Origin: Tetrahymena thermophila SB210
Lineage: Eukaryota; Ciliophora; Oligohymenophorea; Hymenostomatida; Tetrahymenidae
Reading direction: 5' to 3'
Length of the DNA: 64,000 nt
Assembly (NCBI RefSeq): GCF_000189635.1
Contig: NW_002476571.1
Location: forward strand, 1 to 64,000
The notes beneath the pieces are model-generated. The model saw nothing but the letters and a program-made list of their open reading frames with translations, was not told the DNA's origin and made no database searches. The translations under genes and the position numbers were made by a program. How positions within the stretch are numbered: position 1 is the first letter of the stretch; each line of letters opens with the position of its first letter. This document shows, in pieces, positions 25,701 through 36,015 of the stretch.

Positions 25701-26659
25701 ATAAAAAATGCAAGCAGGATAAAAAAAGAAAACGAAATTAAATAAAAAGTTAATAAATTAATTAAAAGAGTTATGTTTTTTTAAATTTATTTTAATATTA
25801 AAAAAAACCACAATTCAAAGCTAATAAACTGTTTTTACCTAAGATTAAGTGTCAAATTTAAGAGATTAGTGCAATTTGCTAAAGCAGAAATTAATGCTGA
25901 TGCACCAGTTTCATCAATTTAATTTTAACTTTATATATTGAAGAAAAAATAGAAATTAATTATTTATTTTTCGTTAGGAGGAAAAAATGAAGAAAAAAAA
26001 TTTGAAATAAAAAGAAGTGAATTAATAAAAAATAAAATCAAAAGTTTAAAATGAAAAATTTAGTTAAAATAACAAATAAATAAAAAAGATACATGCAGAA
26101 TAAAAAAGTAAAAAATAATAAATTAAATAAAAAGCTAATAAACTAATTGAAAGAGCTTTTTTGTTTTAAATTCATTTTTATATTCAAAAAATTCGCAATC
26201 TAAATAAATAAACTGTTTTTACCTTAAATAAAGTGCCAAATTTTATAGATTAAGGCAATTTGATAAAGCAGAACCTAAGGCTGATGTACTTTTTCGACCA
26301 ATTTTATTGCCACTTTATCAATTTTAATGAAAAAAAAAATTAATTATTAAGTTAGAAGGAAAAAACGAAGAAAAAATATAAAATAAGAAATGAATTAACT
26401 AATAATAAAATTAAAAGATGAGAATTAAAAAAATGAGTTAAATTAACAAAAGAAAGAAGAAAAAAACACTAGTAAAATATAAAAAAAGGAAAATAAATCA
26501 AATATAATACTATTAAATAAATTAAGAGAGTTGTATTGTTTTAAATTAATTTTTTATTAAAAATGTTACAAAAGATCAAGTTTCAAATTTGTAAGATTAG
26601 TGCAATTAGCTAAGGCTAACCCTAAGCTTGATGCGCCTTCATCAAGAATTTATTTGTGA
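19787..26659 (-). CDS. Tandem array of 18 leucine-rich-repeat exons
   Basis: On the minus strand 18 exons each encode one 30-residue LRR of the ribonuclease-inhibitor/NLR type (core NKIGDEGASGLGSALANC, then TNLSNLTLDL). Exons: 26659-26570, 26312-26223, 25928-25839, 25575-25486, 25205-25116, 24855-24340 (interrupted), 24039-23950, 23655-23566, 23315-23226, 22925-22836, 22555-22466, 22202-22113, 21852-21763, 21344-21255, 21006-20917, 20633-20544, 20249-20160, 19876-19787. Seventeen are exactly 90 nt. The interrupted one is also 90 nt after removing the insertion and one target-site copy. All are flanked by AG and GT in phase 2, so any exon can be skipped without frame loss. The uninterrupted exons I translated are free of TGA. 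Introns of roughly 250-400 nt are homologous to each other, so whole exon-plus-intron units have duplicated. No N- or C-terminal exon was found, so this is an incomplete gene, a pseudogene, or one whose ends I missed. LRRs bind proteins; the partner is unknown. Confidence 0.8.
21541..21648. repeat. Inverted repeat (hairpin) inside an LRR intron
   Basis: Two arms of about 48 bp (21541-21588 and 21601-21648) are imperfect reverse complements. The core ACCTAATTTTAT pairs with ATAAAATTAGGT, and outer CTAAC pairs with GTTAG. The loop is about 12 bases. No other intron of the array carries it, so it looks like an insertion, possibly a tiny MITE-like element, or a strong RNA hairpin in the pre-mRNA. 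Confidence 0.6.
22964..22991. repeat. GTTA tetranucleotide microsatellite
   Basis: Seven tandem GTTA units in an intron of the LRR array, at the place where sister introns carry one or two copies (TTAGTTAG). This suggests local slippage. Confidence 0.85.
24411..24422. repeat. Left target-site duplication of the SINE-like element
   Basis: ATCACCAATTTT, identical to 24837-24848. Neighbouring LRR exons carry TCACCAATTTT once at the same place. Confidence 0.9.
24423..24836 (+). mobile_element. SINE-like retroposon with tRNA-like head
   Basis: A 414-bp insertion that is strikingly GC-rich in its first half. It splits one LRR exon and is flanked by identical 12-bp copies of ATCACCAATTTT. Its head (about 24424-24507) has a perfect pol III B box GGTTCGAATCC and an A-box-like TGGGCGAGTCGG, followed by CCGCCCCC. 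The body is unrelated to anything else in the window. The 3' end is a GTAT tetranucleotide tail. A tRNA-like head, short simple-repeat tail and target duplication are the hallmarks of a SINE mobilised by a LINE. Removing the element plus one target copy (426 bp) restores a 90-nt exon exactly, which proves insertion into a pre-existing unit. It encodes no protein of its own. Whether it is native to the ciliate or came from elsewhere is unknown. Confidence 0.8.
24443..24488 (+). promoter_or_regulatory. Internal pol III promoter (A-box-like and B box)
   Basis: The A-box-like TGGGCGAGTCGG (24443-24454) and canonical B box GGTTCGAATCC (24478-24488) are spaced more closely than in a normal tRNA. 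The head resembles a class II (Ser/Leu-like) tRNA only loosely. Family homology suggests pol III transcription of the SINE; activity here is inference. Confidence 0.6.
24837..24848. repeat. Right target-site duplication of the SINE-like element
   Basis: ATCACCAATTTT, after which the LRR exon resumes with ATTGCTA and its acceptor site. Confidence 0.9.
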
Positions 26660-27252
26660 CTTTTTGAATATTAATGAAAAATACATAATTCATTAGCTAG
26701 TTAGAAGGAAAAAATGAAGAAAAAATAAATAAAAAATGAATAAAAGAGATAATAAGTTTGATAAGAAAATTAATAATATAATATTGAAAAATAAATATAA
26801 GAAAAAACATTAAAAATATTAATATTAATAAATGAAATATACCTCATAGCAATATGGACAATATAATGAAATTAAAGTGAAGATTTTAAAAACTTTTTTT
26901 ATTAATAAAATAAATTTTAAGAATATTCATAAGAAAATAAATAATTAATTACTTCTTCTACATTGTTGAAATATTTTTTCTAATGCATTATTTATTTTTT
27001 TTTTTAAATGTTGATTAGCTATTTACAGAAATTTAATTAATTATAAGTAAATTAAAATATTAATATACTTTTAATTCAAACAAAAGTGGATAAAAAGAAA
27101 AAGTAAATTATAATAATTATCTAATATGAATTTATTAATTTTATTTTAGGAAGAGATATCACAAAAACTAAGTTAGTTTAACAATCATTATTAAATCTTA
27201 ATATTTCTATTTCAAACATATACATAGAAATACAGTTGGAATTTTAGAGGGG

Positions 27253-27322
<70 letters not shown>

Positions 27323-27824
27323 TATATGTTGAAATAATTTTAATAATTATAGAACTTAAATTTTAATAAAATAATTTTAAATACTAGATTTATATTTTAG
27401 TTTTAGTTAAGTAATGAAGGGAAATTTTATACAAAGCCAAATTATAAAATTTTAAAATTTAATAAAAAACTAAATACAAATTAAATGAAAATATTTAATA
27501 TACTATTATATAAATTTCTTTAATATTATATTTATCTCTTTATTACAAAAAAAAATGCAATTAACAATATTTTATATGAGACGTATCGGAAAGTGGTTTA
27601 AATTTTTAATATGGTTAAATCAATAAATTAAGATAAGTCAAATAAATATATAAAATATATAAGCTAAAATTAGTTTATTATAGTTTTAGAAATAAGAAAT
27701 AAATTAAGTGTAATTTTGTTTTGCTTTTTTTTTGTAAATTTGTTTGATAGATGAGTTAAGCTAATCAGTCAGTCAGATTGTATGAATGATTTTAATTTTA
27801 ATTGTTATTATATTTATTATTTAA
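26660..27824. other. Region upstream of the LRR array with GTTA microsatellite
   Basis: Lies 5' of the first LRR exon on the minus strand, where an N-terminal exon would be expected; I could not identify one. It contains a pure GTTA run of about 70 bp (27252-27322). Otherwise AT-rich. Confidence 0.5.
27252..27322. repeat. Long GTTA microsatellite
   Basis: About 17 perfect GTTA units, the longest simple repeat in the window and the same motif as in the LRR introns. Confidence 0.95.
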
Positions 27825-29008
27825 TCATGCGTTTAAAGGAAGGAGACTGCTTCTGTTGGTGAAAGAGCTATTGTCTTTGTATATATCATGGTCAAATACA
27901 CCAAATCCCTAAATTAAATATGTTTTTTAAAAATTGGTTTTAGTTAATTAAGGAGAAAAATAAATAAAATAATTACACTGTTATTTGGATTCCACTTACT
28001 ATTCTTTTCTACTATACGATTGAGTTAGATTAATCTCATGTTACTTCTATTAATATTTAAAATTTTAATATTAGAATTATTTTAAATAAGCAAAAACTTT
28101 GTTAAGAGAAATAAATCATGATAAATATTTCAATTCGAAATTCAACTAAATTAGTAAATAAATACCTTGGAGTGCGAGGAACTTCATAAATAGAGGAAGG
28201 GTTAGACTAGAAAAGTGAATTTCTTGAGTCTGTAGGCTTAAATATCTAAGGTCTGCTTAAAGACTTAGAATCAAAATAAACAGACTTCTTAAAGGCTCCA
28301 CTTTAAAGTTAATAAGTCTTAAAATAAAAATTTAAAAAAATAGTTATTTGACAATTAATGATACCATTAATTGTTGTTCCTTCTCTCTTTGTTTCCTAAT
28401 TTCTTCCCATATTTAATATCTAATTCTTTCTTTAGCACCCATTTTACTAATGTCTATTTTACTAATTGTGGTGTGTCCTGCTGAATCTTTACCAGACGAA
28501 ACGTGGACTATTTGTTATTGAATTTTAGAAAAACGATATTAAAAATGAAAATTACATGCAAGTGGGTTTTTTGCTCTTTCTGGTAAGAGATAATAATTAG
28601 GATCTTTGTCTTTAAACTAAGGATCTCTCTTCAAATATTTAGAATTATCATTTTCAAAATATTGGTAATCATTCCTAGGTCTACTTAAGAAAGGCTATCT
28701 TAATTCCATCTCTTTTTAATAAGTTTATATTTTTCTATATTCTAAGTTTTCTTTCTTCCTTTATTGTACCAATAATTTATGCTCATTCTTCTTGTCTTAA
28801 ATATAGCTCTACTTTTGTGACTAAAGGATCTACATTATTTCATTGATAGTATTTTGAGTTCTCAAATCTCTACTGTTTACCATGCTATCGCTGCTGCTAA
28901 TCTACTATTTGAATCTATTAAGTATTTCTAATACTGCAATAAACAATTTACTTGTTGTTATTCATGCTTTTGATCGTTCTATTTATTCATTGATTCACTG
29001 CTATTCAT
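27825..29008 (-). CDS. Conserved-looking protein of unknown function, 284 aa
   Basis: Six exons: 29008-28952, 28904-28556, 28507-28365, 28317-28166, 28046-27977 and 27908-27825, total 855 nt. Introns are 47, 48, 47, 119 and 68 nt, all GT-AG. The 48-nt intron is in frame and could instead be retained. The protein is hydrophilic and mostly helical: an N-terminal Ser/Asn/Gln region, a charged coiled-coil-like stretch (HKLLVQQRKKENLEYRKIQ), a central KYLKRDPQFKDKDPNYYLLP, and a C-terminal part with NPNNSGFGVFDHDIYKDNS. No signal peptide or membrane segment. The final motif resembles short tails in axonemal proteins, but I cannot name a family. Confidence 0.75.
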
Positions 29009-30036
29009 TTTATATTGGACCTCTATTATTGATATATCCTAAACTATTTTTGTAGAAATTTTATTTACTTTACTTATTTTATCAATAAATTAAACAAGCT
29101 ATTTAATTCCACTAAACCTATACAAAGGCTGACTAATTATTATAAAGCGCTCTTTGTTTTTTTATCCATAAAAAATAACCCAGCGTTAAACATTCATTAA
29201 ACAAACACCAATTAAAATCTTTCATTTTAATTTCTAATTAAATTTCATCATCCATTTTAACCATAAATTTCAAAAATTTATTCTAGTTTCAATTTTAAAA
29301 AATTTAATACATAGATTAACTTAATAAATAAATAAATAACATTATGATAAATTTAATTTAACTTAATCTTAAAATATACACTTTAAATCAACAATATTAT
29401 AAAGGATCTGGCTTTAATCCCATATTATTTCATAATAATTAAAAATTTTGAAATTTAATTTAGCAAAAAATGAAGTTAAAGTTGATAAATATTACATAAA
29501 TAATAACAATAAAACTACAAAATAAATAATTTTAACATTATTAAAAATATTAAAAGATATTAAAAATATTATTAAAATATTTAATAGAATAAGTATTTAT
29601 TATAAATGCTCTCTATTTAAAAACAAAAAAAATCAATTATTTTTTAATTTTTTTATCTTAAATTTTAACTAATTTTAATGAGTTTTTGATTGAAAATAGG
29701 TAGAAAAGTATTTAAATTCAAAGTAACAAAGTTTGTTTTATATGATTCCACAAAATTAAACAAAAAAAAAATAAATATTAAAAAATGTGTAAAATATTTT
29801 TCAATAATTAGTAAAAACATAATGCCTGTTTAATATAAAATTTAAATTATCACAACATTCAAATAAAAACTTTTTACAAGATGATATGATTAGCTTTTAG
29901 AAAACAATCTATTGGAGAGAGAAATATATTTATTATATTTAAAAAATATTATCTAAAACTTTATATTTCTTTTATTTTAATCAAAAATATAAATATGAAC
30001 AATACATAATTTTTATTATTTTGTTATTTCCTTCTT
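29009..30036. other. Intergenic region
   Basis: AT-rich. From about 29730 onward it is homologous to 31370-31780, the 3' flank of the duplicated PPC gene. No other feature seen. Confidence 0.5.
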
Positions 30037-30567
30037 TCAAGCCACTTAAGTGGAATTTTTGTATGATATTTATAGTTCATCATAAGTAGTCTATGGATCA
30101 ATCGGTCTTTAAAATACTAAATTAATATTTTCAGTTAAAACTATTTCTGCAGTAGTGTTAACAGGACAACTAAAATCAGTTTGATTATAGAGCTGTCTTT
30201 CTTCCAAGGAAGGCAAATGTCCACCTATCATATTTCCATATTTATCTGAAAGTGATATGTGAATATGAGGCATATTACCTTCAGATATTGTACCAACCAT
30301 ACTAACTATTTCATATGGACCAGATGTAAAATTAGTTAAAAAAGCTTGATTAGCTAATCTAATTCCACAATAAAGAACATTGCCTACGCAAGTCTAGATA
30401 TTAGCAGCTTTTAAGTTATAAAAGCTAGTAATATTTAATATCGATGTCATTAAATCCTAATGTGGATGGAATCTATCTGCATAATTAACAGAATAACTAA
30501 TAAAAGAAGAATTAGAATATCCTATGATAACTAAAATTATTGTTAAAACTAAGTTTTATTTTATCAT
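30037..30567 (-). CDS. Secreted PPC/DUF296-domain protein, copy 1
   Basis: Single exon of 531 nt (176 aa) starting MIKQNLVLTIILVIIGYSNS, a clear signal peptide. The rest matches the PPC (DUF296) fold in order: YADRFHPHQDLM, then ANIQTCVGNVLYCGIRLAN, SGPYEIVSMVGTIS, PHIHISLSDKYGNMIGGHLP and NTTAEIVL. In the family the PHxHxSL and GGH motifs line the trimer interface and a possible metal site. PPC proteins in plants are nuclear AT-hook proteins and in bacteria cytosolic trimers, so a signal peptide is unusual and suggests secretion or a vesicle/cell-surface location. Four Cys are present. The biochemical role is unknown. Tandem partner at 31780-32310. Confidence 0.88.
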
Positions 30568-31779
30568 TTTTATAGTCAATTATGTTATGAATTATTTATT
30601 GATTTAAATATTATTTATTTGTCATGTGCATTATTTTTTGCACAAAGAGCTAAATTATTTTTGTATTTTTCTAACAATACCTTTAAATATTCTAATTAAT
30701 CTTATTTAATTCACACTAACACGTGTCTATATTGATAATTAAAATTTCTCATCAATATGATTTAGAAAGTAAATTCATCATTTTTTATTGAGTTTTAGAA
30801 TATTTCTAAATAAAACATAACATTATTATAATTTTTAAATATCAATTCATAATTTTATTGAACAATTTATATTTATGTTTTATTTCTTTAAAAAGAGGAA
30901 AAAATATTCTCAATTTATAAATTACTTAAAATTAAAAAAAGAAATTCTATTTTATTTATTTATATTTCAATCATTATTGCTATTTGCTAAATATTTTTTC
31001 TGTAGCTAAGAAGCTACTCGCAAAAATAAATAAATTAATTAATTTATAATTTTTATGTTATTTTATTTTAATATGTTTATTTGTTTACTTTTTAATTTTT
31101 GAATAAAATATTTGATTTAAATAATAAATAATCACAATAATATCTCAATAGATCTTTTGAAATCAGTTTTGCAAAAATTATCTATATCTTTTTTATGTTT
31201 TTGAGAGTTTTATTTAGAATGATTGATGATATATAATTTTAAAAATCTAATATATTTATTTATTGCTTAAATATTTTTTCTCAAAATTTTATATGATTAT
31301 TTTATTTATTTAGTTTTAATATTTCTAATTTTAATGTGATTTAAGATAAGCTATTAAAGTATTAAAATTAACTAAGTTTTGTATATTTCAACAATATTAA
31401 ACAGACCAAAAATAAATGTTAAAAAATGTGTTAAATTTTTTCAATAACCTATTACAAATTTTATAATTACTCTTAAAGCATTCTATTCTAATTAATCATA
31501 AATTTTCTTCATTTAATATAAAAACATTATGTCTATGAATATAAAATTAATATTATCACAAAACTTAAATAGAAATATGTATACAAGCAAGATAAATTTA
31601 TTATCTTTGAGAAAATAATTTATTGTAGAATATATTAAATATGTTTATGAATATTTTACCTATATATAAGATTTATTATATAAAAAGATATTATCTAAAA
31701 TTTATATTTCTTTTATATTAATCAAATATATAAATATGGGTACATATACATATTTTTATTAAGTTGTTATTTTCTTCTT
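30568..31779. other. Spacer between duplicated PPC genes
   Basis: AT-rich. 30590-30960 is homologous to 32340-32715 (5' flank of the second copy) and 31370-31780 to 29730-30036, so the duplication unit of roughly 1.2-1.4 kb includes flanks. No further gene seen. Confidence 0.6.
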
Positions 31780-32310
31780 TCAAGCTACTATGGTGGAATT
31801 TCTGTATGATATTTGTAGTTCATCATAAGTAGTTTATGGATCAACAGGTCTTTAAAATACTAAATTAATATTTTCAGTTAAAACTATTTCTGCAGTAGTG
31901 TAAATAGGACAACTAAAATCAGTTTAATTGTAGAACTGTCTTTCTTCCAAGGAAGGCAAATGCCCACCTACCATATTTCCATATTTATCTGAAAGTGAAA
32001 TATGAATATGAGGCATACTACCTTAAGATATTGTACCAACCAAGCTAACTATTTCATAAGGACCAGATGTAAAATTGGTTAAAAAATTTTGGTTAGCTGT
32101 CCTAATTCCACAATAAAGAACACTGCCTATGCAAGTCTAAATATTAGTAGCTTGTAAGTTATAAAAGCTAGTGATATTTAATATCTAAGTCATTAAATCC
32201 TAATATGGATGGAATCTATCTGCATAATTAACAGAATAACTAATAAAAGAAGAATTAGAATATCCTAAAATAACTAAAATTATTGCTAAAATTAAGCTGC
32301 GTTTGATCAT
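31780..32310 (-). CDS. Secreted PPC/DUF296-domain protein, copy 2
   Basis: Also 531 nt (176 aa), gap-free against copy 1, with its start 1743 bp from that of copy 1. It starts MIKRSLILAIILVILGYSNS (signal peptide) and keeps the PPC core: PHIHISLSDKYGNMVGGHLP, GPYEIVSLVGTIS and TTAEIVLTENINLVF. Differences are scattered substitutions without a break; the PHIHISL and GGH motifs are unchanged. Both copies therefore seem to be under constraint. Same orientation and presumably similar promoters, since the 5' flanks are homologous. Confidence 0.88.
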
Positions 32311-33277
32311 TTTAATAATAAATTATGTTACTAATTACTTATTGATTTAATTATTAAGTGTATTATTTATAGTACAAATAACTAAATAATTTCTGTATTT
32401 TTCTAAAAATACTTTAAAAAATCCTAATTAATCTTATTCAATTCACTAAACACAGATTACTTCAATATTGGTAATTAAAATCATGATTTAGAAAGTAAAT
32501 TTATCATTTTTTATTGAACTGTAGCATATTTCTATTAAAATAAATATCCAAATTTAATTAAAAAATGAAACATAAAATCATTATAAATTATAAATATTAA
32601 TTTATAGTTAAGTTATATTGATCAATTTATATTTGTGTTTGATTTCTTTAAAAACAAAAAAAAAATTCTATATTCATTAATTACTTCAAATTAAAAATAA
32701 AATATCTTTTATTTATTTACTATTGAATAATAAATTAATAATATCTTTTTATTTAAATTTTGCAAAAATTTAAAGATGAATGCAGGCAAATAAGTATTTT
32801 TGTGATAAATTATTACAAATCTATGATAGAATTAAGTAGATAGAAAAATACTAAGATGTGTAAATTATTTAATAATTTTAAACAGTTTCATGTGTTAAAA
32901 TAAATTCAAAAATTTTAAATTACAATAGAAGGAAACTAAAAAAACTAATTATCTAAATTAAATGATAAAGGAGGAGTTAACAGACAAAAAGCAGTAAGTA
33001 ATATTTGAGTGGAATAATTCGTATGCATGTATATATGTGAATAAGAACGAAAAATAATAAGTAAATAAATAAATAAAATGAATGAGTATTTGTAAGATTG
33101 GGTAATTAATGTATTTGATAAATAGATAGTTGATAATAAAAACAAATTATCAAAAAATCATAATTATTAAATTGGTAAATAAATAAGCAAGCAGGTTTTA
33201 TAAGATAGATTTTATATTACAAACACTCACTCAAACAATACAAAAAAACTTAACAAATCAATATAAATTTAGCAAAA
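32311..33277. other. Divergent intergenic region (PPC copy 2 / CFAP410)
   Basis: Holds the promoters of the minus-strand PPC copy and the plus-strand CFAP410 gene. No recognisable elements. 32340-32715 is homologous to the flank of PPC copy 1. A minus-strand open stretch at 32945-33145 is low-complexity and was not accepted. Confidence 0.5.
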
Positions 33278-35026
33278 ATGGGCAAACCTTTAAGTGAAGA
33301 CTTGATAAAGCAAAAAACAAGACAAGATTCGTTGCAAATGATAAGAAATTTGAATTTATGGGGGCAAGACATTGATGACTTAAAAGTTTTGAGAAATATG
33401 CCAAATTTAGAGGTACTTTCATTGTCAGTGAATAAGATCACTACTTTGAAAGATATAGAATATTGCCATAAATTACAAGAATTATATCTTAGAAAAAACT
33501 CAATAGCAGACATTTCAGAAATAAAATATCTTTCTTAGTTGAAGTAGCTCAAAGTACTCTGGTTGAGCGATAATCCATGTGCAAGTATTCCAAATTACAG
33601 AGAAATAGTCATAAAATCACTTCCTTATTTGGAGAAACTTGATAATGTTAATATAACTCCTGAAGATAAAATGAATTGCCAAAATATTGAATTAGATTTC
33701 ATGGAAGAAGTAGCTAACAATAACAACGTTGGAAGTAGCACAAGCAATAATAACAGGTATTCTTCCTACCAAAATTAGCCCTAACAGCAACAACAATAAT
33801 AATATAATCCTTCTCCTATGAATAGGATGAATGATTACAATACCTATCAAGAAAATAACAATTACTCTCAGTAGTATCAACAGTCTTCAGCTACTAGAGC
33901 CAGCAGCAACAATTACAATACTAGAAACAACAATCCTTCAACCGTTTAATAAAATAATAATTAGCAGACAAATTATGAAGAAGTTTAGCAAATGGTAAGC
34001 TCTTGATTTTCATAATTATTTTTTTAGCCAACGAATTTCAATGAACTATTAAAGTAGATAGATAGATTAATAAATAGAAAAAACATAGATATAGAGATAT
34101 ATTTTTAGATAATATTACAAGCTTATTTATTGATTTATTATGCAAACTTTGAAATAAATGATTTAAAAAGATAACTATATTTTCTAGCATCATCAATCAA
34201 TTCATAAAATAATCTCCACTTTATCTTTAATTTTCAAATTTTCAGCTACTTATTTTAAATTAAAAATGAAAATATTCCATAGATTTAAAGGAAAATAATG
34301 CAAGCATACTGATTTTATCACAAATTTATTAACTACAAATTTCCTTTTTCATTATTGTGTGGCTATTATAAGCATAAAAAGAATGATTTCACTAATTACT
34401 TTTTTGAGATCAAATATTCAAAGAAAGAAAGCAATATAATTAATTTTAAGAAATTTCTGAACAATTTTCATATCTTGATCATGTTTCAATATCATAGATA
34501 AATGTTTCACTTAATTTATATGAAATGTTATTTCAATATATTATTAGAAGACCCAATTTATTCAAATTATTTGAGAAAAATAAAAAATTAGATCATTTGA
34601 ATATTGATGTATAAAAATACTGTTAAAATTTATTTAAATTATCAATAAAAGATAGATAATAATGATCTAAGTAAATGGCTATCTATTTTACTAGCAAATT
34701 TGATTTATTTTTTTTGATACCTTTTTGAAAAATATTTATTTAAATGATTTAATAAATTTTTAGTTAGAATTTTTAAAATAATAAAAAATAATAGAATAAT
34801 GTAAGCCAAATAGATGATCAATTAGTAAATAGAAATAGCAATATAGTGTGTGCCATTCTGTCTTTATTAAAGGAATTGGATTATAACTCTCTGGAAATAA
34901 TAAGGAGAGATGTTGATAGAAAGATAAGTAAGCACAATTAACTATTAAAATAATTTAAATATCTTTTATTAATACAAATTACCTTTATTAATAATAATAG
35001 ATTCTGCTCAGAGATACCAAAACTGA
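33278..35026 (+). CDS. CFAP410: CFAP410 (C21orf2/LRRC76) homologue, ciliary LRR protein
   Basis: Exons 33278-33994, 34795-34927 and 35001-35026 total 876 nt (291 aa). The N-terminal LRR domain matches CFAP410 along its length: IRNLNLWGQDIDDL, NMPNLEVLSLSVNKITTL, CHKLQELYLRKNSIADI, LKVLWLSDNPCASIPNYR and LPYLEKLDNVNITPED. A Gln/Asn-rich linker follows. The third element is the conserved C-terminal helix IVCAILSLLKELDYNSLEII, which in the human protein drives oligomerisation. It lies in a small exon beyond an 800-nt intron and is easily missed, because the first exon runs into a TGA (34004-34006) 12 nt after its end. The family acts at basal bodies and cilia with NEK1. Start chosen at the first ATG, in AAAAATG context. 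Confidence 0.9.
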
Positions 35027-36015
35027 TAATTTATCAATCGATAGAATATCAAAATAATATATCATGCATTTAATTAAAAATTTAATTATAATTTAATTAA
35101 AATATTTACAACATCTAATTAATATTTAATTCTTATTAACTAGCTAATTAACTAATTAACTAATTAACTAGCTTTCATATTCCTATGATTTATATTGCAA
35201 TCCCTTTATAATTCTAATTAATTATTTTCTATTTTCTCACCATCTAATCCTCAATATTGCTATTAATTATTTTTATTTAAGCTTCAAAGAAAAATAATCA
35301 AAGAACTCAAAAAATTTAACTATTATTTAAAGTTTATTTTTAATTTCAGTTAAAAATAAATAATAAAATATTAAAAATTTAATCTTAATTTATCGATATT
35401 TTTTTTAAAATAAATTTTAAAATATATTTTAACCTTTTTAAATTATTTAAATCTCTCAGCTATTTTAAGATTTTAAGATATAGAAATAAATTAACAAAAT
35501 TAAGAGTAATTAAATTTATCAATATGTTTTTAAACAAAATTTTATAATTATGTTTATGATTTATTATTTGATGTTATTATTAATATTATATATTATTATA
35601 AATACAAAATTATTTATTATAGTGTTTGTAAAATAAATATTGACTTGCTATTTTCTTTCGCATATTTATTTTATATTTTTGTTGGCGCTAAGGTTTTTTT
35701 AACGTTAAAAACAGATATTGAATGAAATTAATGAATTTTTTCGAAAACAAAGAAATTAATTAATTAAGGGACTAATAAATTAATAAATTGATTAATTAAT
35801 TAATTAGTTAGAGCTATAGAGATTGTTTTCAATTAATTAATTTTTTTTATTTTTCCTTGATAGAAGTACAAAAAATTGGAGTTAGAACACTGACACAAAA
35901 GATTTTTCTTATTTAAAAAACAGACTGGCATCAGATAACAAAAGTCAATCAAAAATAGCGAGAAAATTCCTTTTAAGAAATGAAATAAAATAAGAGTAAG
36001 AGAGATATAATCCAA
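35027..36015. other. Intergenic region
   Basis: AT-rich. A short TTAACTAA-type repeat lies at about 35140-35172 and TTAATTAA runs at 35760-35810. Promoter region of the next gene. No coding feature accepted. Confidence 0.45.

Noticed and set aside
33250-33880. Minus-strand open frames over CFAP410
   Set aside because: Antisense shadows of the LRR and Gln/Asn-rich coding sequence.
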